Counted from the first letter of the stretch, positions 36,707 through 46,850 are shown. The stretch: DNA of 64,000 nucleotides from Mycolicibacterium madagascariense (GCF_010729665.1 NZ_AP022610.1:4898001-4962000), one strand, 5' to 3'. Numbers and translations: made by a program. The notes: generated from the letters alone by a model not told the origin.

Positions 36707-37720
36707 GTGACCCGCCGTCCGCAGCCCGTTCTCACCGCGCTGACGCCCGCGGCGATCTTCCTCGTGGTCACCGTGGACGACGGCGGCGAGGAGACGGTCC
36801 ACGACGCGTTCGCCGATCTGTCCGGTCTGGTGCGCGCGGTCGGATTCCGCAATCCCGCAGCACATCTCAACCTCGTGACGGGCATCGGCTCGGCCGCGTG
36901 GGATCGCCTCTTCGACGGCCCGCGCCCGGCGGCGCTGCACCCGTTCCCCGAACTGCGCGGCGAGCGGCACAACGCGCCGTCCACGGCGGGCGACCTCCTC
37001 TTCCACGTACGCGCCGAGTCGATGGACGTGTGCTTCGAACTCGGCGGTCGCGTGCTGGCCTCGATGGCGGGCGCGGTGACGGTCGTCGACGAGGTGCACG
37101 GCTTCAAGTTCTTCGAGCAGCGCGACCTGCTCGGATTCGTCGACGGCACCGAGAATCCGGACGGGCCGGACGCCGTCGAGGCGGTGCAGATCGGTGACGA
37201 CGACCCGGACTTCGCCGGGGCGAGCTACGTCGTCGTGCAGAAGTACGTTCACGACATGGACGCGTGGAATGCGTTGAGCGTCAACGACCAAGAGCTCGTG
37301 ATCGGTCGCACCAAGCTCGAGGACATCGAGCTGCCCGACGACGTCAAGCCCGCCAATTCCCATCTCGCGCTCAACGTCATCGCCGACGCCGACGGCAACG
37401 AGCTCCAGATCGTCAGGGCCAACATGCCCTTCGGCACCCTGGGCAACGGCGAATCGGGCACCTACTACATCGCCTACGCGGCGGATCCGGCCGTGCCGGA
37501 GCGCATGCTGCGCAACATGTTCCTCGGGGACCCGCCTGGCAACACCGATCGCATCCTGGACTTCTCGACCGCGCGGACCGGCACCACGTTCTTCGTCCCC
37601 ACCGCGGACTTCCTCGACGACCCGCCGCCGCTGCCCGCCGTCGCCGCCGGCCCACCCGCACCGACCCCACCCTTAGACGGCTCCCTGTCGATCGGCAGTT
37701 TGAAAGGACGACCCCAATGA
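36707..37720 (+). CDS. DyP-type haem peroxidase with encapsulin cargo tag
   Basis: 337 residues. The distal GxxDG motif is GFVDGTENP, and [26 protein letters not shown] contains residues around the proximal His and distal Arg. The C-terminus is a Pro-rich linker followed by [15 protein letters not shown], the encapsulation signal that binds the inner face of encapsulin shells. A TAGGGT -10 ends six bases before GTG 36707, so it is leaderless. It overlaps the encapsulin start by four bases (ATGA), giving a two-gene nanocompartment operon for peroxide defence. Confidence 0.95.
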   Translation: MTRRPQPVLTALTPAAIFLVVTVDDGGEETVHDAFADLSGLVRAVGFRNPAAHLNLVTGIGSAAWDRLFDGPRPAALHPFPELRGERHNAPSTAGDLLFHVRAESMDVCFELGGRVLASMAGAVTVVDEVHGFKFFEQRDLLGFVDGTENPDGPDAVEAVQIGDDDPDFAGASYVVVQKYVHDMDAWNALSVNDQELVIGRTKLEDIELPDDVKPANSHLALNVIADADGNELQIVRANMPFGTLGNGESGTYYIAYAADPAVPERMLRNMFLGDPPGNTDRILDFSTARTGTTFFVPTADFLDDPPPLPAVAAGPPAPTPPLDGSLSIGSLKGRPQ

Positions 37721-38514
37721 ACGACTTCTATCGCGATCTGGCCCCGGTCACCAAGGCGGCCTGGCGGGAGATCGAGCAGGAGGCGACGCGAACGTTCAAG
37801 CGGCACATCGCCGGTCGTCGCGTCGTCGACGTCAGCGACCCGGGCGGACCCACCGCCGCCGCAGTCGGCACCGGCCATCTGCTCGACGTCGCGGCCCCCG
37901 GTGACGGCATCGTCGCCCACCTGCGGGAGAGCAAGCCACTGGTGCGCCTGCTCGAGCCGTTCACGATTGCGCGCGTCGACATCGACGACGTCGAGCGCGG
38001 CTCCCAGGACTCCGACTGGGACCCCGTCAAGGCCGCGGCCAAGAAGCTGGCGTTCGCCGAGGACCGCGCCATCTTCGAGGGCTACGAGGCGGCCGGCATC
38101 CAGGGCGTCCGGGCGGCGAGCTCGAACCCCGCACTGACGCTGCCGCAGGATCCCCGCGACATCCCCGACGTCATCTCCCAGGCGCTGTCAGCGCTGCGGC
38201 TCGCCGGCGTGGACGGTCCGTACGCGGTGCTGCTGTCGGCCGAGGTGTACACCAAGGTCAGCGAGACCACCGCGAACGGCTATCCCATCCTCGAGCACAT
38301 CAACCGGCTCGTCGACGGTGACATCATCTGGGCGCCCGCGATCGACGGCGCGTTCGTGCTGTCGACCCGCGGCGGGGACTTCGACCTGCAGCTCGGCACC
38401 GACGTGTCGATCGGCTACCTCACCCACGATGCGGTCACCGTGCAGCTGTACCTCGAGGAGACGCTGACGTTCCTCTGCTACACCGCCGAGGCGTCGGTCC
38501 CGCTGACCCACTAG
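37717..38514 (+). CDS. Encapsulin shell protein (linocin M18-like)
   Basis: 265 residues, usual for T=1 encapsulins with an HK97 phage capsid fold: [20 protein letters not shown] at the N-terminus, where cargo binds, and IDDVERGSQDSDWDPVKAAAKKLAFAEDRAIFEGY, SALRLAGVDGPYAVLLSAEVYTKV and IGYLTHDAVTVQLYLEETLTF. Sixty copies form a roughly 24 nm shell; the adjoining DyP peroxidase is the dedicated cargo. M. tuberculosis homologue is known as CFP29. Translationally coupled to the cargo gene. Confidence 0.95.
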   Translation: MNDFYRDLAPVTKAAWREIEQEATRTFKRHIAGRRVVDVSDPGGPTAAAVGTGHLLDVAAPGDGIVAHLRESKPLVRLLEPFTIARVDIDDVERGSQDSDWDPVKAAAKKLAFAEDRAIFEGYEAAGIQGVRAASSNPALTLPQDPRDIPDVISQALSALRLAGVDGPYAVLLSAEVYTKVSETTANGYPILEHINRLVDGDIIWAPAIDGAFVLSTRGGDFDLQLGTDVSIGYLTHDAVTVQLYLEETLTFLCYTAEASVPLTH

Positions 38515-38623
38515 CCCACGCCGCGCACGCTCGCGGCACTCCGGGGTTATGGAATATGCGGTCCAATACCTGGGTTCTGGTGTTCGGCTTCATCACCACA
38601 TCAACGCCCAGGAGGCGAGCCCC

Positions 38624-39373
38624 ATGACGAACACACTCACCGGGAAGACCGCATTGGTCACGGGAGCGACCGCTGGCATCGGCTACGCGATCGCCGTCCA
38701 ACTGGCCGCCGAGGGCGCCGAGGTCGTCGTGCACGGCCGCAATGCCGAGCGTGGCGCCAAGACCGTCCAGGACATCGAAAACGCCGGGGGCAAGGCACGT
38801 TTCGTGGCCGCCGACGTCTCCAACGTAGCCGACGTCCGTCGGCTCGCCGACGAGGCGGGCGACGTCGACATCCTGGTCAACAACGCGGGCATCTACCGCT
38901 TCGCCCCGACGGTCGACACGACCGACGCCGACTTCGACGACCAGATCGACACCAACCTGAGGGCGCCATACGTCCTGGTGCAGAAACTGGTGCCCGGCAT
39001 GATCGCGCGCGGCGGCGGCAACGTCGTCAACATCACCACGGTCGTGGCGTCGACCCCCGCCGCCGGCGCCGGCATCTACGGTGCGAGCAAGGCGGCCCTC
39101 GAATCGCTGACCAAGCTGTGGGCCGATGAGTTCGGGACCAGTGGCGTGCGGGTCAACGCCGTTGCCCCGGGCCCCACGCAGACGCCCGGCACCGCCGCGT
39201 TCGAGGCCGACCTCATCGAGGGACTGGGACGTGGCACCGCACTCGGACGTACGGCCGAGGCCGAGGAGATCGCCCACGTCGTGACCTTCGTCGCGTCCCC
39301 GGCGGCGAGCTACGTGAACGGCGCCATCCTCACCGTCGGTGGCGGCGGGCAGGCGCTACGCCCGGTCGCCTAA
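38624..39373 (+). CDS. Short-chain dehydrogenase/reductase
   Basis: 249 residues, classical SDR. TALVTGATAGIGYAIAVQLAAEGA is the cofactor motif TGxxxGIG, VDILVNNAGIYRF the NNAG motif, and YGASKAALESL supplies the YxxxK pair with the serine probably in STPAAGAG. HGRN after the second strand suggests NADP preference. GGAGG precedes ATG 38624. Substrate unknown. Not part of the encapsulin operon in function as far as can be seen; it lies 110 bases downstream. Confidence 0.87.
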   Translation: MTNTLTGKTALVTGATAGIGYAIAVQLAAEGAEVVVHGRNAERGAKTVQDIENAGGKARFVAADVSNVADVRRLADEAGDVDILVNNAGIYRFAPTVDTTDADFDDQIDTNLRAPYVLVQKLVPGMIARGGGNVVNITTVVASTPAAGAGIYGASKAALESLTKLWADEFGTSGVRVNAVAPGPTQTPGTAAFEADLIEGLGRGTALGRTAEAEEIAHVVTFVASPAASYVNGAILTVGGGGQALRPVA

Positions 39374-39380
39374 CCCTGGC

Positions 39381-39435
39381 GAGCAGACGCAAATGGCCCT
39401 CAATTGCCGCACTCGAGGGCCACTTGCGTCTGCTC
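39381..39435. terminator. Inverted repeat between convergent genes (hairpin family copy 2)
   Basis: Arms at 39381-39401 and 39415-39435 pair over 21 bases with one mismatch, around a 13-base loop. The stem starts GAGCAGACGCAA and ends GGCCCTC, the same sequence as the hairpin at 16146-16215. It separates the convergent SDR and purQ genes. Confidence 0.7.
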
Positions 39436-39446
39436 AGCGGAAGAAG

Positions 39447-40121
39447 TCAGGCCGCGAGCACGGCATCGAGCGCCGAGAGGAACAGGCCGAGCCCGTCGTC
39501 GGACGGGCCGGTCAGGGCCTCGGTGGCGTGCTCGGGGTGCGGCATGAGGCCGACGACGCGACCGTTGGCCGAGCTGATGCCCGCGATGTCGTTCAGCGAA
39601 CCGTTGGGGTTCTCGCGGTAGCGGAACACGACGCGACCCTCGCCCTCGAGCTCCTCGAGCACCGCGTCGGACGCAACGTAGCGGCCCTCGCCGGACTTCA
39701 GCGGCACCAGTAGATCGGCACCCGGCTCGTAACGGGTCGTCCACGCCGAGGACGTCGTCGCCACCTCGAGCCACACGTCGCGGCAGATGAAGTGCAGGCC
39801 CGCGTTGCGCGTCAGCGCACCCGGCAGCAGCCCCGCCTCGCACAGCACCTGAAAACCGTTGCAAATCCCTAACACTGGCAATCCATTGGCGGCCGCGGAC
39901 ACCACCTCGCCCATCACGGGCGCGAACTTGGCGATGGCTCCGCAGCGCAGGTAGTCGCCATAAGAGAAGCCGCCGGGGACGACGACCGCGTCGACGCCCT
40001 TGAGGTCGGCGTCGGCATGCCACAGGTCGACCGACTCGGCACCGGCCAGCCGGACCGCGCGGGCAGCGTCGACGTCGTCGAGCGTGCCGGGGAACGTGAT
40101 GACGCCGACGCGAGCGCTCAT
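39447..40121 (-). CDS. purQ: Phosphoribosylformylglycinamidine synthase glutaminase PurQ
   Basis: 224 residues of the class I glutamine amidotransferase fold. Nucleophile Cys in [19 protein letters not shown]; the His/Glu of the triad in [34 protein letters not shown] and [24 protein letters not shown] are typical of PurQ. It supplies ammonia to PurL. ATG overlaps the purS stop (ATGA). Confidence 0.96.
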   Translation of the reverse strand: MSARVGVITFPGTLDDVDAARAVRLAGAESVDLWHADADLKGVDAVVVPGGFSYGDYLRCGAIAKFAPVMGEVVSAAANGLPVLGICNGFQVLCEAGLLPGALTRNAGLHFICRDVWLEVATTSSAWTTRYEPGADLLVPLKSGEGRYVASDAVLEELEGEGRVVFRYRENPNGSLNDIAGISSANGRVVGLMPHPEHATEALTGPSDDGLGLFLSALDAVLAA

Positions 40122-40357
40122 TTGTCCTCCCGCGTCACGGTCCAGTCCTCGATGACGGTGTTCGCGAGCAGCGACTCGGCGATCTCACCGAGGGTCTCGT
40201 CGCTGACGGTGTCGTCCACCTCGAGTTCGAAACGCTTGCCTTGCCGGACGTCCGAGATCCCGGAGATGCCGAGGCGACCCAGCGCCCCGGCGATCGCCTG
40301 TCCCTGCGGATCGAGGATGACCGTCTTGGGCATCACGTGCACTACGACGCGGGCCAC
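40118..40357 (-). CDS. purS: Phosphoribosylformylglycinamidine synthase subunit PurS
   Basis: 79 residues: [27 protein letters not shown] then [13 protein letters not shown]. PurS is the small dimeric subunit that joins PurL and PurQ and lets ammonia pass between them. Gene overlap with purQ by four bases gives balanced synthesis. Its upstream region faces the divergent MBL-fold hydrolase gene. Confidence 0.95.
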   Translation of the reverse strand: MARVVVHVMPKTVILDPQGQAIAGALGRLGISGISDVRQGKRFELEVDDTVSDETLGEIAESLLANTVIEDWTVTREDK

Positions 40358-40430
40358 GCGCGGCTCCTGTCTGAAAGGGGGATTGATCGGCGTTCACTCT
40401 ACCGGCGGCGGGGAGCGCCACAATGGAGGC

Positions 40431-41081
40431 ATGCAACTGACCCACTTCGGACACTCCTGCCTGCTCGCCAGCTTCCGGGACGGCGACGACGAGACCACCG
40501 TGCTGTTCGATCCCGGCAACTTCTCCCACGGCTTCGAGGGCATCACCGGGCTCTCGGCGATCCTCATCACCCACCAGCACCCCGACCACGCCGACGTCGA
40601 ACGGCTGCCGGCGCTGCTCGACGCCAACCCGCAGGCGGCGCTCTACTGCGACCCGATGACCGCTGCCCAGCTCGGCGGGAACTGGACGGCCGTGCACGCG
40701 GGCGACGCCTTCGCGGTCGGGCATCTGAACGTGCGCGGGGTCGGCGGTACGCACGCCGTGATCCACCCCGAGATCCCGGTCATCGACAACATCTCCTACC
40801 TCGTTGGCGACGGCGGCCACCCCGCCCGCCTGATGCATCCCGGCGACGCACTGTTCACCCCTGGCGAACCCGTCGACGTGTTGGCCACCCCGGCCGCCGC
40901 GCCGTGGATGAAGATCTCCGAGGCCGTCGACTACCTGCGGGCGGTGGCCCCGACGCGGGCGGTGCCGATCCACCAGGCCGTGGTCGCCAAGGAGGCGCGC
41001 GGCGTGTACTACGGGCGGTTGTCGGACATGACCGACACCGACTTTCAAGTGCTGGACGAGGAGAGCGGTACGGAGTTCTAG
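40431..41081 (+). CDS. MBL-fold metal-dependent hydrolase
   Basis: 216 residues. MQLTHFGHSCLLASFRDGD begins the UlaG-like metallo-beta-lactamase fold and ILITHQHPDHADVERLP holds the HxHxDH metal motif; GGTHAVIHPEIP and LMHPGDALFTPG supply further ligands, and VPIHQAV the last His. ATG 40431 has only a very close GGAGG, and a CACAAT hexamer six bases upstream would make it leaderless. Next to purS in mycobacteria; substrate unknown. Confidence 0.85.
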   Translation: MQLTHFGHSCLLASFRDGDDETTVLFDPGNFSHGFEGITGLSAILITHQHPDHADVERLPALLDANPQAALYCDPMTAAQLGGNWTAVHAGDAFAVGHLNVRGVGGTHAVIHPEIPVIDNISYLVGDGGHPARLMHPGDALFTPGEPVDVLATPAAAPWMKISEAVDYLRAVAPTRAVPIHQAVVAKEARGVYYGRLSDMTDTDFQVLDEESGTEF

Positions 41082-41152
41082 TGGGGCGAGCGAAGCGACG
41101 GGGTGTGGGCTAGTGGGGCGAGCGAAGCGACGGGGGTTGGGCTAGTGGGCGA
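41078..41152. repeat. Tandem 32-base repeat, two full copies and a partial third
   Basis: Units start at 41078, 41110 and 41142; each begins CTAGTGGGGCGAGCGAAGCG. The first unit contains the stop codon of the MBL hydrolase gene and the third contains the GTG start of the following gene, so the repeat fills the whole intergenic region. Confidence 0.8.
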
Positions 41153-41750
41153 TCGGCGGGTGTTCGGCGGTCACATCGCGGGTCTCGGCACGACCTCGGG
41201 CGTGCGGATGGTCATCGGCATGTGGTCGGAGTCGCCGTTCGGCCAGTTCGCCGACGTGATGGTGGAGACCGCCGACGGGCAGCGGACCCTGCTGGCGCCG
41301 TCGGAGGAGGTCGCTGAATTCGTTTCGACCACATACGGTTTCGACCACGTCGAGATCGGTCCGGTTACCGCGGAGCAGCCGCCCGACGGCTTCACCGTCA
41401 CCGCGCCGGGGCTCGCCGTCACGGGTTACCTCGGCGGCCCCGCGCAGTTCGACTGGCTGCTGCGCATGGTGCCGCCACCGTTGGCGAGGGCGCCGCTGTG
41501 GTTGCGCGCCATCAATCCCGTCGCCTCGCGCCTGGTGCGCGGCGTGCGCACCGCGGGCAGCGCCGGGCACGGCCGCCGGGAGTACTACGGCGTGTGTCGG
41601 ACCCGGCGCATCGTGGGCATCGACGGCGACTTCCGCGGGACGCCCCTCGGCGCGCTCGCGCCGCTGGAGCCGCCGGTGCGGTTCGGCTTCTCCTCGGCGC
41701 CCGCGGCACCGCAGCTGGTGTCGGTCACGACGACGATCGACCTGCCGTAG
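41145..41750 (+). CDS. Conserved mycobacterial hypothetical protein
   Basis: 201 residues from GTG 41145. Beta-rich start (FGGHIAGLGTTSGVRMVIGMWSESPFGQFADVMVETADGQRTLLAPSEEVAEFV), followed by EYYGVCRTRRIVGIDGDFRGTPLGALAPLEPPVRFGFSSAPAAPQLVSVTTTID. No catalytic motif and no signal peptide. The family appears beside purQ/purS in mycobacteria. The start lies within the third copy of the 32-base repeat, and an upstream start at 41103 is possible. Function unknown. Confidence 0.65.
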   Translation: MGDRRVFGGHIAGLGTTSGVRMVIGMWSESPFGQFADVMVETADGQRTLLAPSEEVAEFVSTTYGFDHVEIGPVTAEQPPDGFTVTAPGLAVTGYLGGPAQFDWLLRMVPPPLARAPLWLRAINPVASRLVRGVRTAGSAGHGRREYYGVCRTRRIVGIDGDFRGTPLGALAPLEPPVRFGFSSAPAAPQLVSVTTTIDLP

Positions 41751-41812
41751 GCCGAGACTACGAAAGTTGCGCAATTTGAGCTGATTTCGCGCATCGACCG
41801 TAAGCTCGCGGG

Positions 41813-43459
41813 CTAGGCGGTCTCTCGGGCGGCGGCCCGGCCCGCGGCACGGCCGGAGAAGACGCACCCGCCGAGGAACGTGCCCTCCAGCGACCGGTAC
41901 CCGTGCACGCCGCCACCGCCGAACCCGGCCGCCTCGCCGGCGGCATACAACCCGGCGAAGTGCGCGCCGCCCGGGGTGAGCACCCGGGAGCCGAGGTCGG
42001 TCTCCAAGCCGCCCAACGACTTTCGCGTCAAGATGTGCAGCTTCACGGCGATCAGCGGGCCGGCCTTGGGATCGGTGAGCGCATGCGGCGCGACGACGCG
42101 GGCCACCCGGTCGGCCAGGTAGTTGCGCGCCCCGCGGATCGCGGTGATCTGACTGTCCTTGGTGTAGGAGTTGACGACCTCGCGGTCGCGGGCCGTGACC
42201 TCCGCCTCGACGACGTCGTAGTCAAGCTTCTCGACGTCGGGCACGTCGTTCATCTTGGCGACGAGTTCGCGCAGCGTCGCGGCGGAGACGAAGTCCACCC
42301 CCTGGTCGACGAAGCGCTGCACGGGCGCCGGCGGGCCGGGGCGCACCCGCGAGAGCACCTGGCGCACGCTCTTGCCGGTCAGATCGGGATTCTGCTCCTG
42401 GCCCGACAGCCCGAACTCCTTCTCGATGATGCGCTCGTTGAGCACGAACCACGTGTAGTCGTGGCCGGTCTGCGCGATGTACTCCAGCGTGCCGAGGGTG
42501 TCGAAACCGGGGTACAGCGGCGCGGGCAGGCGTTTGCCCGTCGCGTCGAGCCACAGCGACGACGGGCCGGGCAGGATGCGGATCCCGTGCCGCGGCCAGA
42601 TCGGGTCGTAGTTCGTGATGCCCTCGGTGTAGTGCCACATGCGGTCGGCGTTGATGATGCGCGCCCCGGCGGCCTCGGCGATGCCGAGCATCCGGCCGTC
42701 GACGTGTGCCGGCACGCCGCTGAGCAACTGTTCGGGCACGCGGCCCATGCGCGGGGGCCAGTTCTTGCGCACCAGGTCGTGATTGCCGCCGATGCCGCCG
42801 CTGGCGACGATCACGGCTCCGGCCCGAAACTCGAAGTCGCCGATGATGTTTCGCGACGAGGCGACGCCGCGGGCCGCGCTCGACGGCTCGAGCACCGCCC
42901 CGCGCACGCCGGTGACCGCGCCGTCCTCGACGATCAGCTCGTCGACGCGATGCCGGTGGGCGAAGCGCACCTTGGCGCCGGGCGCCAACACTCTGCGGGC
43001 GAAGACGTCGACGATCGCGGGCCCGGTGCCCCACGTGATGTGGAAGCGCGGCACGGAGTTGCCGTGGCCGCGGGCGCCGTAGCCGCCGCGCTCCGCCCAC
43101 CCGACGAGTGCGAACGTCTGCAGCCCGCGCTCACGCAGCCAGCTGCGCTTCTCCCCCGCCGCGAAGTCGACGTAGGCGTGGGCCCACTGGCGGGGCCAGT
43201 GGTCCTCCGGCCGGTCGAAGCCCGCGGTGCCGAGCCAGTCCTGCAGGGCCAGCTCGTGGCTGTCGCGCACCCCGAGCCTGCGTTGCTCGGGGCTGTCGAC
43301 GAAGAACAGCCCGCCGAACGACCAGTACGCCTGGCCGCCCAGGTTGGCGGCGTTCTCCTGGTCCACGACGAGGACCGACCGGCCCCGGTCCAGGGCCTCC
43401 CCGGCCGCGACCAAACCGGCGAGCCCAGCTCCGACCACGATGACGTCAGCATCAGCCAT
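41813..43459 (-). CDS. FAD-binding dehydrogenase (fumarate reductase/ketosteroid dehydrogenase-like)
   Basis: 548 residues. ADVIVVGAGLAGLVAAGEALDRGRSVLVVDQENAANLGGQAYWSFGG is the FAD dinucleotide-binding start, and GAVIVASGGIGGNHDLVRKNWP plus the C-terminal AGLYAAGEAAGFGGGGVHGYRSLEGTFLGGCVFSGRAAGR close the flavin site. Resembles FAD-binding dehydrogenases related to 3-ketosteroid dehydrogenases. Physiological substrate unknown. ATG 43459 begins at the Rossmann strand; the frame runs further upstream without similarity. It lies 23 bases downstream of the deacetylase-like gene on the same strand. Confidence 0.88.
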   Translation of the reverse strand: MADADVIVVGAGLAGLVAAGEALDRGRSVLVVDQENAANLGGQAYWSFGGLFFVDSPEQRRLGVRDSHELALQDWLGTAGFDRPEDHWPRQWAHAYVDFAAGEKRSWLRERGLQTFALVGWAERGGYGARGHGNSVPRFHITWGTGPAIVDVFARRVLAPGAKVRFAHRHRVDELIVEDGAVTGVRGAVLEPSSAARGVASSRNIIGDFEFRAGAVIVASGGIGGNHDLVRKNWPPRMGRVPEQLLSGVPAHVDGRMLGIAEAAGARIINADRMWHYTEGITNYDPIWPRHGIRILPGPSSLWLDATGKRLPAPLYPGFDTLGTLEYIAQTGHDYTWFVLNERIIEKEFGLSGQEQNPDLTGKSVRQVLSRVRPGPPAPVQRFVDQGVDFVSAATLRELVAKMNDVPDVEKLDYDVVEAEVTARDREVVNSYTKDSQITAIRGARNYLADRVARVVAPHALTDPKAGPLIAVKLHILTRKSLGGLETDLGSRVLTPGGAHFAGLYAAGEAAGFGGGGVHGYRSLEGTFLGGCVFSGRAAGRAAARETA

Positions 43460-43482
43460 GCCAACGACGTTAGCCGTCGTGC

Positions 43483-44187
43483 TTAGGCGGCGTCTGTCAG
43501 CGCGGGCTGTGGCTCCCAGCGGTACACCGCGGGCGCACGGTGGTGGAGCAGAGCGAGGTCGATCGCGTCGAGCATCGCCTGCCGCGGTCCCGAGCGGCGC
43601 AGCTGCGTGGCAGCCACGGCGATCCGGACGGTTCCGGCCCGCCGCGCGGTGCGTTCGGCCGACAGCACCAGGGTGCGGCACCACCAGGCCTCTGTGAGGA
43701 ACCCCTCGCCGATGCCGACGACACGGGCCCGGACCGTCGTTCCGCGCACCAGGTCCGTCATGCCGCCGAGCTCGGCGACGAGGCGAAAGCCGTTGCGCGG
43801 CAGCGCCGTCAGCGTGCCCTGCGACACCGTCCAACCGGGTGCGGCGAACAACCGCGTCCGCAGACCCAGATGCTCGAGGACCCGGTCGGCGCCCATCAGC
43901 CGCAGGTTGGCCTCGTGGGCAGGCAGCGCGGCGAACTCGCCGCGGCGCTTCTTGGTGGCCGCCTCGTCGTATCCGTGCAGGACGACGGCGTCACCGTCGG
44001 CGCGGCGCGCGGTCAGCCACTCGACGGTGTCGGCGTCGCGGTCGAGTCGGTAGCCGCCCTTCAGCCGAGGGGCCACCAGGTACGACGCGGGGACGCCGCG
44101 TTCGGCGAGTTCGTCGCGGAAGGCCGCGACGTCGGCGAGCGTGCGGTCCTTGATTCCGGAGATCGAGACGATCAGTTCTCCAGCCAC
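43483..44187 (-). CDS. DUF2334 polysaccharide-deacetylase-like protein
   Basis: 234 residues. LIVSISGIKDRTLADVAAFRDELAERGVPASYLVAPRLKGGYRLDRDADTVEWLTARRADGDAVVLHGYDE corresponds to the DUF2334 (NodB-like barrel) pattern, with HGYDE in the position of the metal-binding H. FAAPGWTVSQGTLTALPRNGF is the second conserved block. Activity on a carbohydrate is not established for this subgroup. GTG start at 44187. Probably co-transcribed with the flavin dehydrogenase downstream. Confidence 0.82.
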   Translation of the reverse strand: MAGELIVSISGIKDRTLADVAAFRDELAERGVPASYLVAPRLKGGYRLDRDADTVEWLTARRADGDAVVLHGYDEAATKKRRGEFAALPAHEANLRLMGADRVLEHLGLRTRLFAAPGWTVSQGTLTALPRNGFRLVAELGGMTDLVRGTTVRARVVGIGEGFLTEAWWCRTLVLSAERTARRAGTVRIAVAATQLRRSGPRQAMLDAIDLALLHHRAPAVYRWEPQPALTDAA

Positions 44188-44256
44188 GCAACCAGTATGG
44201 CAACGTCAGGTGTGCACGAGGTGTCTGACACGTGGGCGCCAGATGGCTTTTCGGGG

Positions 44257-44745
44257 TTAGCTGGGCAGGACCGCTTCGATCGCGTCGACGACCTCGGGCG
44301 CGTCGGGCACCGTGGCGGGCCGGAACCGCTTGACGACCCGGCCACCGGGCGCCAGCAGGAACTTCTCGAAGTTCCACTGCACGTCACCCGCGGTACCGTC
44401 GGCGTCGGCGGTCTGCACGAGCTCGGCGTACAGCGGGTGCCGGTCGGCGCCGTTGACGTCGGTCTTGGCGAGCAGCGGGAAGGTCACGCCGTAGGTGGTG
44501 GAGCAGAACTCCTGGATCTCCTCGGCAGTGCCCGGTTCCTGACCCATGAACTGATTGCAGGGCACGCCGATCACCACGAGCCCGCGGTCGCGGTAGTCCT
44601 TGGCCAGCTGCTCCAGGGCGGTGTACTGCGGCGTGAGCCCGCACTTGGACGCCACGTTGACGAGAAGCACTGCGCTGTCGGCGTATTCGGCCAGTGAGGT
44701 CGACCGGCCGTCGAGGGTGGTCAGGGGGATGTCGGTGAGGCTCAT
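44257..44745 (-). CDS. Glutathione-peroxidase-family thiol peroxidase
   Basis: 162 residues. LLVNVASKCGLTPQYTALEQLAKDYRDRGLVVIGVPCNQFMGQEPGTAEEI has the peroxidatic Cys in SKCGLT and the second Cys in PCNQF, with conserved Gln and later WNFEKFLL containing the tetrad Trp-Asn. In a glutathione-free, mycothiol-using organism it is likely thioredoxin-dependent. ATG overlaps the ptrB stop (ATGA), making it the third gene of purC-ptrB-gpx. Confidence 0.92.
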   Translation of the reverse strand: MSLTDIPLTTLDGRSTSLAEYADSAVLLVNVASKCGLTPQYTALEQLAKDYRDRGLVVIGVPCNQFMGQEPGTAEEIQEFCSTTYGVTFPLLAKTDVNGADRHPLYAELVQTADADGTAGDVQWNFEKFLLAPGGRVVKRFRPATVPDAPEVVDAIEAVLPS

Positions 44746-46850
44746 GCGCCCGACGCTACCCCGCCTGCGGTGGCCAGCACCCAGGCGTACATGAATGCCG
44801 CCTCCTTCCAGCGCTCGTACCGTCCGCTGATGCCACCGTGGCCCGCGCTCATCTCGGTCTTCAGCAGCACCGGGTGGTCGTCGGTCTTGCTATGCCGAAG
44901 CGCGGCAACCCATTTCGCTGGCTCGACGTAGAAGACCCTGGTGTCGTTGAGCGACGTCATGGCCAGGATGGCGGGATAGTCCTTGGCGTCGACGTTCTCA
45001 TACGGGGTGTAGGACTTCATGTAGTGGTAGACGTCCTCGTTGGCCAGCGGGTTGCCCCACTCGTCCCATTCGGTGACGGTCAGCGGTAGCGACGGGTCGA
45101 GGATCGTGGTGAGGGCGTCGACGAACGGCACCTGCGCCAGGATGCCCGCGAAGAGGTCCGGCGCCATGTTCGCGACCGCACCCATCAGCAACCCGCCGGC
45201 GCTACCACCCATCGCGACCAGCTGCTCCGGCCGCGTGACGTCGGTGCCGACCAGGTGCGCGCCGACCGCGATGAAGTCGGTGAAGGTGTTCTTCTTCTCG
45301 AGCATCTTGCCGTGCTCGTACCACGGCCTGCCCATCTCGCCACCGCCCCGCACGTGCGCGACGGCGAAGACCATGCCACGGTCGAGCAGCGACAGCCGCG
45401 CGATGGAGAAGCGCGGATCCTCGCACGACTCGTAGGCGCCGTACCCGTAGAGCAGCGTCGGCGCCGGAAACTCCAGTCCCGCGCGGTGGACGATCGACAC
45501 CGGGACCCGGGTGCCGTCGGGGGCGACGGCCCAGTCCCGGCACTCCACGTAGTCGTGCGGCCGGTAGTCGCCGAGCACGGCCTGCTCGCGCAGCAGCGTC
45601 CGCTCGCCCGTTTCGAGGTCGATGTCGTAGATGCGCACCGGCACGATGAACGACGTCGTCCCCACGCGCAGCACCGGCGCCGACCAGTTCGGGTTGCCGG
45701 ACAGGCCGGACGACGTCAGCTCGGTCTCGAAGGTGATCTCCTCCGGCGTGCCATAGCTGCCGTCAGAACCGATGGGCCACAACTGAATTCGCGGCAGTGC
45801 GTCACTGCGGTAACTGACGACGAAGTGACCGGCGAACGCGTCGACACCGTCGAGGCGGACGTCCCCGCGGTGCGCGATCAGCGTGTGGAAGGCAGTGGGT
45901 TCGGCGACCGGAGCCTCGACGAGGGTGAAGTTCTCCGCGCCGTCGTTGTGCAGGATCAGGAACCGGTCCTCGCCACCGACCACGGCGTGCTCGACGGAGT
46001 ACTCGACGCCCTCGCGACGCGGCAGGATCGAGACGAATTCGGCGTCGCCGTCGGCGGCGTCGGCGTACAGCATCTCCGTGGTCACCGAACTGCCCGACGC
46101 GATGAACACGTACTTGTTGCTGCGCGAGCGTCCGACGCCGACCCAGAACCGCTCGTCGGGTTCGTGGTAGACCCTCTCGCCGGGTTGGCCCGATCCGAGG
46201 CGGTGGCGCCACACGGTGTCCGGGCGCCAGGCGTCGTCCACCGTGACGTAGTAGATGGTGTGGTCGTCGGCCGCCCACGTCGCGCCGGAGCCGATGCCGA
46301 CGATGGTGTCGTCGTACAGCTCGCCGGTGCGCAAGTCCTTGAACCGCAGGGTGTATCGCTCGTCACCGACGACGTCGACGGAGAAGGCGAGAGTGTGGCC
46401 GTCGATGCTGATCGAGGCCGCGCCGAGGGAGAAGAACTCGTGTCCCTCCGCTTCGACGTTCTCGTCGAGCAGGACCTGTTCGCCGGGGACGTCGGCGTTC
46501 TCGTCGAGGACGGGCGGCGTCCAGTCGTCGAGATCGGCGACGGGACAGCGGCAGTGGATGCCGTACTGCTTGCCTTCGACGCTGCGGCCGTAGTACCACC
46601 ACGCCCCGCGGCGGGTCGGCACCGACAGGTCGGTCTCCTTGGTGCGGGCCTTGATCTCGTCGAAGATCTTCTGCCGCAGCGGCGCCAGCGCGTCGGTCTG
46701 CTCGTCGGCGTAGGCGTTCTCGGCCTCCAGGTACGAGATCACCTCGGGGTTGGACTTGTCCCGCAGCCATTCGTAGTGGTCGATGAACACGTCGCCGTGG
46801 TGCTCGCGACGGTGCTCGACACGCTTGGCAATCGGCGGGGCACCGCTCAT
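44742..46850 (-). CDS. ptrB: Oligopeptidase B (S9 prolyl oligopeptidase family)
   Basis: 702 residues. An N-terminal beta-propeller (about 80-400) gates an alpha/beta-hydrolase domain with Ser in [13 protein letters not shown], catalytic Asp in [20 protein letters not shown] and His in [46 protein letters not shown] is a family signature. It cleaves short peptides after basic residues. The gene is intact here, whereas the M. tuberculosis H37Rv homologue is recorded as two frames. Overlaps purC and gpx by four bases on each side. Confidence 0.94.
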   Translation of the reverse strand: MSGAPPIAKRVEHRREHHGDVFIDHYEWLRDKSNPEVISYLEAENAYADEQTDALAPLRQKIFDEIKARTKETDLSVPTRRGAWWYYGRSVEGKQYGIHCRCPVADLDDWTPPVLDENADVPGEQVLLDENVEAEGHEFFSLGAASISIDGHTLAFSVDVVGDERYTLRFKDLRTGELYDDTIVGIGSGATWAADDHTIYYVTVDDAWRPDTVWRHRLGSGQPGERVYHEPDERFWVGVGRSRSNKYVFIASGSSVTTEMLYADAADGDAEFVSILPRREGVEYSVEHAVVGGEDRFLILHNDGAENFTLVEAPVAEPTAFHTLIAHRGDVRLDGVDAFAGHFVVSYRSDALPRIQLWPIGSDGSYGTPEEITFETELTSSGLSGNPNWSAPVLRVGTTSFIVPVRIYDIDLETGERTLLREQAVLGDYRPHDYVECRDWAVAPDGTRVPVSIVHRAGLEFPAPTLLYGYGAYESCEDPRFSIARLSLLDRGMVFAVAHVRGGGEMGRPWYEHGKMLEKKNTFTDFIAVGAHLVGTDVTRPEQLVAMGGSAGGLLMGAVANMAPDLFAGILAQVPFVDALTTILDPSLPLTVTEWDEWGNPLANEDVYHYMKSYTPYENVDAKDYPAILAMTSLNDTRVFYVEPAKWVAALRHSKTDDHPVLLKTEMSAGHGGISGRYERWKEAAFMYAWVLATAGGVASGA

